This document shows, piece by piece, positions 19,546 through 29,195 of a DNA stretch of 64,000 nucleotides. The stretch's first letter is position 1; each line of letters begins with the position of its first letter. The stretch spans positions 1,042,662 to 1,106,661 of the forward strand of contig NZ_JAPFQI010000001.1 in the NCBI RefSeq assembly GCF_026183895.1, given 5' to 3'. Both the position numbers and the translations under genes were made by a program. The stretch is from Sabulicella glaciei. Its GTDB lineage: Bacteria; Pseudomonadota; Alphaproteobacteria; Acetobacterales; Acetobacteraceae. The notes under the pieces are model-generated. The model was not told the origin of the DNA. It saw only the letters and a list, made by a program, of their open reading frames with translations, and searched no databases.

Positions 19546-20496
19546 ATGAACGAAACCCACCCCGTCGGCCTTTCGGTCGTCATACCGGTCTATCGCGGCG
19601 CCACGACGATTGGCCGGCTGGTCGCCGCCTTGTCCGAGCTTCGTCCCGAAGGCGGCATCGAGGTCGTGCTGGTCAATGACGGCAGCCCGGACAATTCCGG
19701 CGATGTCTGCCGCGAACTGGTGCGCGAGGCGAAGGTGCCCATCACCTTCGTCGAGCACGCGCGCAATTTCGGCGAGCACAACGCCGTGATGACCGGCTTC
19801 CGCCATGCGCGCGGCGCCTATGTCATCAACATGGACGACGACCTCCAGAACCCGCCGGAGGAGGTCGTGCGCCTCTACGACCATGCGCGGCTGGGCCGCT
19901 GGGATGTGGTCTATACGCGCTATGCTGTGAAGGAGCACGAGGGCTGGCGCAACCTGGGCAGCCGCTTCGCCAACAAGGTAGCGGACACGCTGCTGGACAA
20001 GCCGAAGGGCCTGTACCTGTCCTCGTTCCGCTGCTGCTCGGCCCTCGTGGTGCGGGAGGTGACGAAGTACTCCGGCCCCTACCCCTACATCGACGGGCTG
20101 ATCATGCAGGTGACGCAGCGCATCACGACGCTGGAGGTCGCGCATTATCCGCGCGTCGAGGGCCAGTCCAACTACACGCTCCGCCGCCTCGTCCGCCTTT
20201 GGCTGAACCTCGCCACCAACTTCTCGCTGCTGCCGCTGCGCCTCGCCATCATCGCAGGGGTGGCGATGGGCGTGCTCGGCTTCCTGATGGCGCTGTGGGT
20301 GCTGGTCGAGGCGTTGCTGGGCGAAACGCCCTCCGGCTGGGCGTCATCCATGATGGTGACGCTGCTGGTTTCGGGCGTGCAGTTCTTGATCCTGGGCGTG
20401 CTGGGCGAGTATGTGGGCCGGGCTTTCCTTTCGGCCAATGGCAAGCCGCAAGGCGTGGTGCGCGAAGTAAAGCGCAACGAGGGGACGCAGGCGTGA
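19546..20496 (+). CDS. Family 2 glycosyltransferase, DPM1/ArnC-like
   Basis: A 316-residue GT2 enzyme: GT-A domain with SVVIPVYRG, VNDGSPDNS and the NMDDDLQNPPEE metal site, then two C-terminal membrane helices near residues 230-300. This architecture belongs to polyprenyl-phosphate glycosyltransferases such as ArnC and GtrB, which load a sugar on undecaprenyl phosphate at the inner membrane. Its stop overlaps the start of an SMR-like gene, the usual partner for flipping such lipids. Confidence 0.92.
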   Translation: MNETHPVGLSVVIPVYRGATTIGRLVAALSELRPEGGIEVVLVNDGSPDNSGDVCRELVREAKVPITFVEHARNFGEHNAVMTGFRHARGAYVINMDDDLQNPPEEVVRLYDHARLGRWDVVYTRYAVKEHEGWRNLGSRFANKVADTLLDKPKGLYLSSFRCCSALVVREVTKYSGPYPYIDGLIMQVTQRITTLEVAHYPRVEGQSNYTLRRLVRLWLNLATNFSLLPLRLAIIAGVAMGVLGFLMALWVLVEALLGETPSGWASSMMVTLLVSGVQFLILGVLGEYVGRAFLSANGKPQGVVREVKRNEGTQA

Positions 20497-20828
20497 ACAT
20501 TCACTGGGCGGCGCTGATCGCCGCCATCTGCTCCTCCATGGTTGGCCAGGTGCTGCTGAAGTCGGGAGCGGGCGCGGCCGGCGGTTTCATCGCGCAGGTC
20601 TTCCGCCCTACGACGTTGCTCGGCCTGTGCCTCTATGGCGGCAGCGCCTTTCTCTACATCTTCGCGCTGCGCCGCATCCCGATGAGCGTCGCCCTGCCCT
20701 GCACCGCAGCCAGCTACGCGATCATCGCCCTGGTCGGCTGGTGGTTCTTCGGCGAGGCGATGGGGGCGCAGAAGGTCGCCGCCATCCTCCTCATCGTGAG
20801 CGGGGTGGCACTGCTCGCCACGGCATGA
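20493..20828 (+). CDS. SMR/EamA-like four-helix protein, ArnE/F-like
   Basis: A 111-residue protein with four predicted membrane helices (AALIAAICSSMVGQVLLKSGA, FLYIFALRRI, SYAIIALVGWWFFGE, VAAILLIVSGVALL). It has SMR/EmrE-type proportions. Behind a DPM1/ArnC-like glycosyltransferase it probably acts as an ArnE/ArnF-like flippase subunit rather than a drug pump (inference). GTG 20493 overlaps the glycosyltransferase stop (GTGA). Confidence 0.83.
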   Translation: MNIHWAALIAAICSSMVGQVLLKSGAGAAGGFIAQVFRPTTLLGLCLYGGSAFLYIFALRRIPMSVALPCTAASYAIIALVGWWFFGEAMGAQKVAAILLIVSGVALLATA

Positions 20829-20850
20829 AGGGGCCTAAGTCGCCCCTTCA
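20826..20850. terminator. Bidirectional hairpin with both stop codons
   Basis: A perfect nine-base inverted repeat, TGAAGGGGC (20826-20834) and GCCCCTTCA (20842-20850), with loop CTAAGTC. The left arm starts with the plus-strand TGA and the loop begins with the minus-strand TAG. No T run follows. Confidence 0.55.
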
Positions 20851-21860
20851 CGCACGCGTTGCATGAACCCGTCCAGCGCCGCGCCGTCCAGCCAGCGCGA
20901 GACTGCGACGATGTCGCCTTCCGGCTCCATCCAGGTCGTGTTGCCGCCGGCGCCGGAGAAGCAAACGGCGCCCTCGCTGGCCGAAGGCCACTTGGCTCGG
21001 CCGGTGTTGAGCCAGAACAGGAAGCCGTATTGCGGGTTCAGCGCGCACGGGGTGCGGCATTGCCGCAGCCATTCCTCCGCGACGACGCGCTGCCCGCGCC
21101 ACTCGCCCCCGGCCTGCACCAGCAGCCCGACCAGCGCCTGATCCTCGGCATTGATGATGACACCGCCGCCCCAGTGGCCGCCGCCCGAAACGCTCTCGAT
21201 CGGTCGCCCGTCCACCTCGACCTGCGAGGTGGAATAGCCGCGCCAGGTCCAGCCATCGGAGGCGCCGATCGGACGCATGATGCGCTCGGCGAAGACGTCG
21301 GGCAGCGGGCGACGGAACAGCAGCAGGAGGCCCAGCGCAAGCGCGTTCACGCGGACGTCGTTGTACTCCCAGTATTGCCCCGGTGGCTGCAGCGCCCGGG
21401 TGGAGCGCTTCGCGCCCTGGCCTTCCACGCCCAGATTGCGGCCGCGGTCGATCAGGTCGCTCTTTCCCCAGAGCGTGCCTTCCCATTCGGAGGTGTTGGT
21501 GAGCAGGTGCCGCCAGGTCACGGCGCCGTTGTGCTCGCCCTCGAAGGCCGGGTGCGGGGCGCGGCGCCGGACCTCCTCGTCGAGCTCCGGCAGCAGGCCG
21601 TCCATCCAGGCAAGGCCGGCCAGCAGCGCGAGGTAGGATTTCGCCACGCTGAAGGTCATGTTGGCGCGCTGCGGATCACCCCACTCGGCGATGCGCTTCC
21701 TGCTCTTGAAGATCACCCCGGCCGGGCCGCCGCGCGGCTGCACGGGGCCGATCACCGCGTTGTCCGGCGGCGGCTCGAAGAAGCCGGAATCGAGGTGGGC
21801 GCGGATGTCGCGGGGCCAGGGCGTCTCGTGGGAGAGCGCCCAATCCACCGCGGCCTTCAA
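20835..21860 (-). CDS. Serine hydrolase, class C beta-lactamase family
   Basis: A 341-residue beta-lactamase/esterase-fold protein. The SxxK nucleophile motif is SVAK in TFSVAKSYLALLAG, and the second motif is YND in WEYNDVRVNAL. No clear signal peptide is present, so a cytoplasmic location is likely; this and the family range (esterases, amidases, peptidases) make antibiotic resistance an unsafe inference. TTG 21860 overlaps the minE stop (TTGA), placing the gene last in the min operon, an unusual neighbour. Confidence 0.85.
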   Translation of the reverse strand: MKAAVDWALSHETPWPRDIRAHLDSGFFEPPPDNAVIGPVQPRGGPAGVIFKSRKRIAEWGDPQRANMTFSVAKSYLALLAGLAWMDGLLPELDEEVRRRAPHPAFEGEHNGAVTWRHLLTNTSEWEGTLWGKSDLIDRGRNLGVEGQGAKRSTRALQPPGQYWEYNDVRVNALALGLLLLFRRPLPDVFAERIMRPIGASDGWTWRGYSTSQVEVDGRPIESVSGGGHWGGGVIINAEDQALVGLLVQAGGEWRGQRVVAEEWLRQCRTPCALNPQYGFLFWLNTGRAKWPSASEGAVCFSGAGGNTTWMEPEGDIVAVSRWLDGAALDGFMQRVREGAT

Positions 21861-22140
21861 TGCGCCTGCGCCTTCGGCCCTGGAAGCTCTATGTCGATGG
21901 CGAGGGTGGAGAAGTCGCCGCCGCGCTCGAGGTTCACCTGCACCTTGCCCGGGTCGATCGCGACATAGCGCGCCACGACCTGCACCAACTCCTGCTGGAG
22001 CTTGGGCAGGAAGTCGTCGCGCCCGCGCGACACGCGCTCATGACTGATGATGACCTGAAGCCGGTCCTTCGCCGCCGCCGCCGTGCCGGGCGGCTGCTGG
22101 GCCTCTTCGCGCTTCTGGGCCCGGAAGAAGTTCAGCCAGC

Positions 22141-22144
<4 letters not shown>
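21857..22144 (-). CDS. minE: Cell division topological specificity factor MinE
   Basis: A 95-residue MinE. The N-terminal amphipathic helix (MSWLNFFRAQKR) and the anti-MinCD region (KDRLQVIISHER) precede the dimerization domain (LPKLQQELVQVVARYV). MinE stimulates the MinD ATPase and releases MinCD from mid-cell membrane. The start overlaps the minD stop by four bases. Confidence 0.97.
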
Positions 22145-22965
<821 letters not shown>

Positions 22966-22995
22966 GTGTTCACCTCACCTCGCGTTCCGATTGCT

Positions 22996-23739
22996 TCAGC
23001 CCAGTGGCTCGAAGCGCAATTGCTCACCCTCCAGCCGCACCGCGACGGTGCGGCCGATGGAGGCGTTCTGGAGCCCTTCGCGCACCGCGTAGAACCCTGC
23101 GATGGCAACCAGCTCCGGGTCGAAATTCTGCACGAAGATGCGCGCTTCCGGATCCTCGTTGGCGCCGGCCACCGCGCGGCCGCGCAGCGTGCCGTAGATG
23201 TGGATGTGCCCATCCGCCAGCACCTCGGCGCCCGCGTTGACGGTGCCCATCACGATCAGGTCGGCCCCCTGGGCGTAGATGCGCTGCCCGGCGCGCACGT
23301 TCTGCTCCACCAGCAAGGTGCGGGCAGCGGCGGGACGGGGTGCTTCCTCGGGGGCGGCGGGGGGCGCTGCGACCGGGGCCGGCGCCTCGATCTCCGTTTC
23401 CTTCTGCCCCGCGGAGCGCAGGGTCGGCAGCCCGGCGCCGGCAGCGGCGGCGCGCAGGGTCTGCGGCCCCCCGACCACCCCGATGGGAAGGATCTCCAGC
23501 TTGCGGAGGCCCGAGACCAGCGCCGCGAAATCCACCTCCTGGCCGTCCAGATCGTCCAGCCCGATCGCGATCGGCGCGAAGCGCAGGAAGCCCGGGGCAC
23601 GGCGGAACTGATCGCCCAGCGCAGGAAGCACTTCCTCGGGACGGGCCGAGAGCAGCCGGAGCGTCAGCAGGCTGTAATTGCTCGCGCGCAGCCGGAAGGC
23701 TTCCGAAGGGGGGGCGGCGGGCCGCGCGTCGGCGGTCAT
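22996..23739 (-). CDS. minC: Septum site-determining protein MinC
   Basis: A 247-residue FtsZ inhibitor. The N-terminal MinC_N domain (residues 12-100) is joined by a Pro/Ala-rich linker (around residues 115-140) to the C-terminal beta-helix domain with GQRIYAQGADLIVMGTVNAGAEV and GHIHIYGTLRGRA, the MinD-binding and dimer part. It heads the minCDE operon, divergent from the D-2-hydroxyacid dehydrogenase gene. Confidence 0.95.
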   Translation of the reverse strand: MTADARPAAPPSEAFRLRASNYSLLTLRLLSARPEEVLPALGDQFRRAPGFLRFAPIAIGLDDLDGQEVDFAALVSGLRKLEILPIGVVGGPQTLRAAAAGAGLPTLRSAGQKETEIEAPAPVAAPPAAPEEAPRPAAARTLLVEQNVRAGQRIYAQGADLIVMGTVNAGAEVLADGHIHIYGTLRGRAVAGANEDPEARIFVQNFDPELVAIAGFYAVREGLQNASIGRTVAVRLEGEQLRFEPLG

Positions 23740-23907
23740 GGGCGGTGGGGCATCCTCAAAGGTTCAGGCAACCCGTCACATAGCGGGGTGCGCGCCCCCG
23801 GCGAAGCCCCCAATCGCCTCGGCGTATCCGGAAAACCACGGAGTCGGGCATTGACGCGGCCCGGATTCCGGGCTGCCTCCTGCCCCAACATCACGGGAGG
23901 GTTCCTC

Positions 23908-24867
23908 ATGCCGCAGATCAAGCGCCTTGCCATCCTCGACGATTACCAGGACGTCACGCTCCGGCTCGGCCCCTGGGACCGGTTGTCACATGTCGAGAAG
24001 TCCGTCTTCCGGGACACGCTGGCTGACCAGGACGCGCTGGTGGAAAGACTGCGCCCCTTCGACGCCATCCTGGCGATGCGCGAGCGCACCCCCTTTCCCG
24101 CCGCGCTGATCGAAAGACTGCCCAACCTGCGCCTGCTGATCACCACCGGGGAGCGCAACCGCGGCATCGACGTCGCTGCCTGCGCCGCGCGGGGCGTCAC
24201 CTTCTCGGGCACGCCCAGCTTCGGCGCGCCGACCGTGGATCTCACCTGGGGACTCATCCTTGCCCTGGCCCGCCGCATCCCGGAGCAGGAAGCCGCGATG
24301 CGCGCCGGGCGCTGGCAGACGGCCATCGGAACGGGCTTGGAAGGTAAGACGCTGGGCCTGCTCGGCTTCGGCAAGCTGGGACGGCGCGTGGCCGCTGTCG
24401 GCAAGGCCCTGGGCATGGAGTGCATCGCCTGGAGCCAGAACCTGACCGAGGAGGCGGCCGCTCAAGGCGGCGCGCGGCGCGTGGAGAAGGAGGCGCTGTT
24501 CCGCGAGGCCGACGTCCTGACGATCCACTACATCCTGTCCGAGCGTTCGCGCGGCCTGGTCGGCGCGGCGGAGCTGGCGACGATGAAGCCCTCCGCCCTG
24601 CTGGTGAACACCTCGCGCGGACCGATCGTGGACCAGGACGCCCTGATCGCCGCGCTGCGCGAGGGCCGCCTCGCGGGCGCAGGCATCGACGTCTACGATG
24701 TCGAGCCTGTCACGGCGGACCATCCCTTGCTGTCCGCCCCGAACACCGTGCTGACCCCGCATCTCGGCTACTGCACGGAGGAGAATTATCGCGTCTATTT
24801 CGAGGGCGCAGTGAAGGCCATCGAGGCCTTTGAGAAGGGCCAGCCCATCCGCGTCATCACAGGCTGA
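23908..24867 (+). CDS. D-2-hydroxyacid dehydrogenase family protein
   Basis: A 319-residue NAD-dependent D-isomer-specific 2-hydroxyacid dehydrogenase. The Rossmann motif is GLLGFGKLGRRVA, the substrate-side arginine lies in LLVNTSRGPIVD, the glutamate in YDVEPV and the catalytic histidine in LTPHLGY. The frame stays open for 1.7 kb upstream, but that part is the complement of the min genes; ATG 23908 has GGGAGG at 23895-23900. Substrate not determined. Confidence 0.9.
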   Translation: MPQIKRLAILDDYQDVTLRLGPWDRLSHVEKSVFRDTLADQDALVERLRPFDAILAMRERTPFPAALIERLPNLRLLITTGERNRGIDVAACAARGVTFSGTPSFGAPTVDLTWGLILALARRIPEQEAAMRAGRWQTAIGTGLEGKTLGLLGFGKLGRRVAAVGKALGMECIAWSQNLTEEAAAQGGARRVEKEALFREADVLTIHYILSERSRGLVGAAELATMKPSALLVNTSRGPIVDQDALIAALREGRLAGAGIDVYDVEPVTADHPLLSAPNTVLTPHLGYCTEENYRVYFEGAVKAIEAFEKGQPIRVITG

Positions 24868-24884
24868 TTGCACACTCCCTGGGC

Positions 24885-24911
24885 AGCCCTGCATTGAATC
24901 GATGCAGGGCT
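24885..24911 (+). terminator. Perfect 10-base hairpin after the dehydrogenase gene
   Basis: AGCCCTGCAT (24885-24894) pairs perfectly with ATGCAGGGCT (24902-24911), loop TGAATCG, 17 bases after the stop. No T run follows. A second hairpin, CGGCAA/TTGCCG at 24933-24938 and 24946-24951, lies just downstream. Confidence 0.5.
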
Positions 24912-25001
24912 CGCACGGGGCGGCGCAAAAACCGGCAATGCGGCGTTGCCGTGCCCCACCCCATGGCGGCATCACCCTCTCACCGAGAGGGAGATCGCGC
25001 C

Positions 25002-25952
25002 ATGAGCCTCGTCCGCCGCCAGTTGCTTGCCACCACCATCGGGGTGCTCGCGGCGCCCGCCCTCGTCGCCGCACAGGGCACGCGCGTCCGGATGGGGGCA
25101 CTGCGCCTGATCCACTCCATCACCCCCTTCTTCTATGAGCGCTTCATGCCCGAGGGCATGACTGTCGAGGTGATCCCCTTCGAGAGCCCGACCGAGGGCA
25201 AGAATGCCGTCGTCACCCGCTCCGTGGATTTCGGCGCCTTCGGCATTGCCGCCGGCATCCTGGGTTCCGCCGCGCGCGAGCCGGTGGTTGTCATCGGCTC
25301 TTGCTGCGACAAGGGGATGGCGGTGGTGGCCCGCAAGGATGGGCCGATCAACACGCTGACGGATCTGCGCGGCCGCCGCGTCGGCATCTGGCCCGGCTCG
25401 ACGCAGGAAGTCTTCATCCGCGAGCGGCTGCGGATGGAGGGAATGACCATCCGCGACATCCAGAGCATCCGCGTCTCCTTCAGCGAGATGCACGCCGCCC
25501 TCGCCCGCGGCGACATCGACGCCTATGTGGGCGCCGAGCCCGGCCCGGGCATCAGCGTCACCTCCGGCATCGGCAAGATCGTGGAGTTCCCCTACTCCAC
25601 GGCGATGGGCACGCTGAACATGATCTTCGCGGCCCATCACGAGACGACGCAGCGCAACCCGCAGCTTTGCGCCGCCATGATGCGCGTCCATCGCCGCGCC
25701 AGCGAGTACGCAACCCTCAATCGTGCCGCCGCGATCGAGATGGCGGTGCAGCGCCTGGGCATGAACCGCGCCGCGCTGGAGGTTTCCATCGAGAATGTCG
25801 AGCTTAACTGGCGCATGACCCCGGCGATGATCGAGCGTTCGCGCACCTACGCGCAGCACATGCAGGAGCTGCAGCAGATCCGCCAGCAGCCAGATTTCAA
25901 CGTGTTCTTCAACACGCGCTTCTCCGACGACGAAGCACGGGCCGCGGCCTGA
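25002..25952 (+). CDS. ABC transporter substrate-binding protein, NMT1/THI5-like
   Basis: A 316-residue periplasmic binding protein of the nitrate/sulfonate/pyrimidine-precursor class. The N-terminus has a signal peptide with an RR pair (LVRRQLLATTIGVLAAPALVAAQ). The body has a type II binding-protein layout with LTDLRGRRVGIWPGSTQEVF. ATG 25002 follows AGAGGGAG at 24986-24993. It begins a seven-gene plus-strand run with permease, ATPase and amide hydrolases, so a nitrogen-containing organic solute is likely. Confidence 0.87.
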   Translation: MSLVRRQLLATTIGVLAAPALVAAQGTRVRMGALRLIHSITPFFYERFMPEGMTVEVIPFESPTEGKNAVVTRSVDFGAFGIAAGILGSAAREPVVVIGSCCDKGMAVVARKDGPINTLTDLRGRRVGIWPGSTQEVFIRERLRMEGMTIRDIQSIRVSFSEMHAALARGDIDAYVGAEPGPGISVTSGIGKIVEFPYSTAMGTLNMIFAAHHETTQRNPQLCAAMMRVHRRASEYATLNRAAAIEMAVQRLGMNRAALEVSIENVELNWRMTPAMIERSRTYAQHMQELQQIRQQPDFNVFFNTRFSDDEARAAA

Positions 25953-25954
25953 CC

Positions 25955-26737
25955 ATGCCGGTGCGCGGACGAGCGCTCGGCCTTGCCCTGGCCGCGCCGT
26001 TGATCTTCCTGGCCTTCTGGCACCTTTCGACGGCGGGCCGTTCCTTCAGCCTGATCCCGCCGCCGCTGGAGGTCGGGCGTCAGCTGTGGGACCTCGCCTT
26101 CGGCGGGGTGTGGGACGACCTGTACTCGGCGACGCTGCCCGAGCACGCGCTGGCGAGCGTGGGGCGCGTCTATGGCGGGTTCCTGCTCGCCGCCGCGCTG
26201 GCACTGCCGCTAGGGATGCTGATCGGGCGCGTGGCGCTGGTGCGCTCCCTGCTCGACCCCACGCTGCAGTTGCTGCGCCCCATCCCGGTCACGGCCTGGC
26301 TGCCGCTGGCGATGATCGTGTTCGGCATCGGGCCGCGCTCGGCATTCTTCCTGGTGTTCCTGGGTGCCTTCTACCCGATCCTGGTCAACACGATCTTCGG
26401 CGTCCGCAGCGTGGATGGGCGGCTCTTCGAGGCCGCTGCCATGCTCGGCGTCTCCCCCTCCGCCGTGTTCTGGAAGGTGGTGCTGCCCGCCGCCCTGCCC
26501 TCCATCTTCACCGGGCTTCGCCTCGGACTGGGCTTCGCCTGGGTGGTGATCGTGGTCGGCGAGATGACCGGCGTGCAGACAGGCCTCGGCGCCATCATCA
26601 TGGAGGCGCGGCAGCTGTCGCGCACTGAGATCGTCATCAGCGGGATGGTGGTGATCGGGCTGCTCGGCTTCCTGTCCGATGCACTCGTGCAGGCGCTCGG
26701 CCGCCGCCTCCTGCGCTGGAGTCCGCAACATGGCTGA
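25955..26737 (+). CDS. ABC transporter permease, SsuC/TauC-type
   Basis: A 260-residue inner-membrane permease with six predicted helices and the family EAA loop (EAAAMLGVSPSAVFWKVVLPAALP) that contacts the ATPase. The LRPIPVTAWLPLAMIVFG segment is typical of the sulfonate/nitrate/taurine permease group. It starts two bases after the binding-protein stop and overlaps the ATPase gene by eight bases. Confidence 0.92.
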   Translation: MPVRGRALGLALAAPLIFLAFWHLSTAGRSFSLIPPPLEVGRQLWDLAFGGVWDDLYSATLPEHALASVGRVYGGFLLAAALALPLGMLIGRVALVRSLLDPTLQLLRPIPVTAWLPLAMIVFGIGPRSAFFLVFLGAFYPILVNTIFGVRSVDGRLFEAAAMLGVSPSAVFWKVVLPAALPSIFTGLRLGLGFAWVVIVVGEMTGVQTGLGAIIMEARQLSRTEIVISGMVVIGLLGFLSDALVQALGRRLLRWSPQHG

Positions 26738-27509
26738 CGGCATGATCACCAGCGCCGCGCTGAACATCCTCGACATCACCGGGGTCACCAAGCGCTTCTC
26801 CTTCAACGGCGAACCCATCGTGGCGCTGGAGGGGGCGAACCTGACCGTTCGCAAGGGCGAGTTCGTCTGCCTGATCGGCCCCTCGGGCTGCGGCAAATCT
26901 ACGCTGCTGCGGATGATCGCGGGGTTCGAGACGCCTTCGGAGGGCAGGCTTTCGATGTGGGGCGCGCCCGTTTCCGTCCCGGGGCCGGATCGTGGCATGG
27001 TGTTCCAGGATTACGGGCTGTTCCCCTGGTTGTCTGTCGCCCGCAATGTAGGCTTCGGCCCCGCCGCGCGCGGCCGCCCGCGCGCCGAGGTGGAGGCTAC
27101 CACCAAGCGCTTCGTGGACATGGTGGGGCTGACGCGCTTCGCCGATGCCTATCCGCACCAGCTTTCCGGCGGCATGAAGCAGCGCGTCGCCATCGCCCGC
27201 GTCCTCGCCAACGAGGCGGAGGTGGTGCTGATGGACGAGCCCTTCGGCGCGCTGGACGCCATGACGCGCGAGAACCTCCAGCGCGAGTTGCTGGAAATCT
27301 GGGAGCGGACGCGCCTGACCGTGCTCTTCGTCACCCATGCGATCGAGGAGGCGATCCTCCTTGCCGACCGGATCGTGGTGATGTCGCCGGGACCGGGCCG
27401 GATCGTGGCGGATGAGCGGGTTTCGCTGCCGCGCCCGCGCGACCCGACCGACCCCGAGTTCAATGCGCTGCGCCGCCGCTTCTCGGCGCTGCTGGGAAGC
27501 CATCACTAG
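26730..27509 (+). CDS. ABC transporter ATP-binding protein, SsuB/TauB-type
   Basis: A 259-residue ATPase with Walker A GPSGCGKST, Q-loop MVFQDYGLFPW, signature LSGGMKQRVAIARV and Walker B VVLMDEPFGALD, then the H-loop TVLFVTHAIEEA. It powers the adjacent permease. ATG 26730 lies inside the last codons of the permease gene. Confidence 0.94.
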   Translation: MADGMITSAALNILDITGVTKRFSFNGEPIVALEGANLTVRKGEFVCLIGPSGCGKSTLLRMIAGFETPSEGRLSMWGAPVSVPGPDRGMVFQDYGLFPWLSVARNVGFGPAARGRPRAEVEATTKRFVDMVGLTRFADAYPHQLSGGMKQRVAIARVLANEAEVVLMDEPFGALDAMTRENLQRELLEIWERTRLTVLFVTHAIEEAILLADRIVVMSPGPGRIVADERVSLPRPRDPTDPEFNALRRRFSALLGSHH

Positions 27510-27510
27510 C

Positions 27511-28377
27511 ATGCGCCCCGAAGCACGGCTGGATTACGCCGCGCCGCGCGACCGCGCGCCACGGACCGGGCCGGGAGGAGCCCGCGTCCTGGTCTTCCTT
27601 GTCGTCAACGTGGAGGAGTGGGGCATCGACCGCCCTATGCCGCGCCAGGTCCTCAGCGCCCCCACCGGTGCGTCCGTCCTGCCCGACATCGCCAACTGGG
27701 CCTGGCACGAGTACGGCATGCGGGTGGGGTTCTGGCGCATCCTGCGCGCCTGCGAAGCCCTGGGCATCCGCCCCACCCTCTCGATCAACGGCCGCGTCTG
27801 CGAGGCCTATCCCCGCGTCGCAGCTGCGGCGCATGCGGCCGGATGGGAGTTCATGGGGCACGGCTTCCGGCAGGTGCCGACGCATCTGGTGGAGGACCAG
27901 GGCGCCATGGTCCGCGACACGGTCGCCGCCATTGCCCGCGTGACCGGCGCGCCGCCCGTCGGGTGGCTGGGGCCAGGACTGACCCAGACCCTGGAAACGA
28001 CGGACATCCTGGCCGCGCACGGCATCCGCTACTGCGCTGACTGGGTGGTGGACGACGTGCCGGTGGCCATCCGGACGGTCCATGGCCCGATCTGGTCAAT
28101 GCCCTACAGCGTCGAGCTGAACGACATCCCGTTGATCATGATCCAGCACCACAGGGCGGAGGAGTTGCAGGAGCGCAGCCTCGCCCAGCTGGACCGGCTG
28201 CTGGAGGAGGCGGAGGAGGAGGGCTGCAAGGTGATGGGCTTGGCCGCACATCCCTACATCTCGGGCGTGCCGCACCGGATCGGCGTGCTGGAACGGACGC
28301 TGGAAAAGATTGCCGCGCGGCCGGGCGTGGTGTTCGCTCAGGGTCGGGCGATCCTGGAATGGTGGGAAGCGGCATGA
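27511..28377 (+). CDS. Polysaccharide-deacetylase-fold hydrolase, PuuE-like
   Basis: A 288-residue NodB-fold protein. It resembles the cyclic-amide branch (PuuE allantoinase and relatives) rather than true polysaccharide deacetylases: WGIDRPMPRQVL near the N-terminus, GHGFRQVPTHLVEDQ and the late LAAHPYISGVPHRI histidine segment. It lacks a signal peptide, supporting a cytoplasmic small-molecule role. ATG 27511 follows the ATPase stop by one base. With the amidase genes downstream, ring opening or deformylation of a nitrogenous compound is plausible (inference). Confidence 0.8.
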   Translation: MRPEARLDYAAPRDRAPRTGPGGARVLVFLVVNVEEWGIDRPMPRQVLSAPTGASVLPDIANWAWHEYGMRVGFWRILRACEALGIRPTLSINGRVCEAYPRVAAAAHAAGWEFMGHGFRQVPTHLVEDQGAMVRDTVAAIARVTGAPPVGWLGPGLTQTLETTDILAAHGIRYCADWVVDDVPVAIRTVHGPIWSMPYSVELNDIPLIMIQHHRAEELQERSLAQLDRLLEEAEEEGCKVMGLAAHPYISGVPHRIGVLERTLEKIAARPGVVFAQGRAILEWWEAA

Positions 28378-29195
28378 TCTGCGACTGGGCGAAGATGACG
28401 CGGCGCGACCGCGACGCGGCGTACAACAACACCGGGGCCGTGCCGGACAGCGCCACGCTGATCGACGAGCGCGCCACCGCCTCCGCGGCCTTCCGCCTGA
28501 AGGGCGTCCATGCCCTGAACCTCGCCTATGGCGAGACCGAGCGCGAGCAGTGGGACATCTATCGCGGCCCCGATCCCGCGGCGCCGACGCTCGCCTTCAT
28601 CCATGGCGGCTACTGGCAGCGCAACCGGCGCGAGGATTTCGCCATCCTGGCGCAGGGGGCGCTTTCGATGGGGTGGAACGTCGCCATGTGCGGCTACTCC
28701 CTCGCGCCCGATGCGACGATGGAGCGCATCTGCTGGCAGATCCACGCCGCGCTGGACTGGCTGGCGGCGAATGGCGAGGCGCATGGGGCGGGCGGGCCGA
28801 TCCTTCTGTCCGGCTGGTCGGCCGGCGGACATCTCGCCGCGCTGGGGGCGGAGCATCCGGCGGTGGCAGCGGCCTTGTGCATCTCGGGCATCTACGAGTT
28901 GGGGCCGATCCGCGACACCTACCTGAACACGGCGCTGAGGCTGACCGACGAGGAGATCACGGAATTGTCGCCCCTGCGCCGCCCCGTGGTGCCCAAGCCG
29001 ATCGCCGTGGCCTATGGCGCGGCGGAGCTGCCGGCCCTGTGCCAGCATTCCCGCCACTTCCACGGCTACCGTGCCGAGGCGCAGGCCCCAGGCCCCCTCC
29101 TGCCCATCGCCGGGGCGGACCATTTCCGCGTGCTGGAGGCGCTGCGGCAGCCCGGCGGCGCCCTTCTGCGCGCCGCCGCCGAGTTGCTGCGTTGA
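28374..29195 (+). CDS. Alpha/beta hydrolase, N-formylkynurenine-formamidase-like
   Basis: A 273-residue alpha/beta hydrolase. The oxyanion motif HGGYW (IHGGYWQ) and nucleophile elbow GWSAGG, with a late GADHFRV histidine, are those of the kynurenine formamidase/carboxylesterase group. It starts inside the previous stop (ATGA) and ends inside the next start (TTGA). The setting argues for cleavage of an N-formyl or amide bond in the same pathway, not necessarily kynurenine. Confidence 0.83.
   Translation: MICDWAKMTRRDRDAAYNNTGAVPDSATLIDERATASAAFRLKGVHALNLAYGETEREQWDIYRGPDPAAPTLAFIHGGYWQRNRREDFAILAQGALSMGWNVAMCGYSLAPDATMERICWQIHAALDWLAANGEAHGAGGPILLSGWSAGGHLAALGAEHPAVAAALCISGIYELGPIRDTYLNTALRLTDEEITELSPLRRPVVPKPIAVAYGAAELPALCQHSRHFHGYRAEAQAPGPLLPIAGADHFRVLEALRQPGGALLRAAAELLR

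Noticed and set aside
20835..21860. Antibiotic-resistance beta-lactamase.
   Set aside because: Class C-like fold motifs occur but there is no signal peptide and no KTG-type context strong enough; the family is mostly esterases and peptidases.
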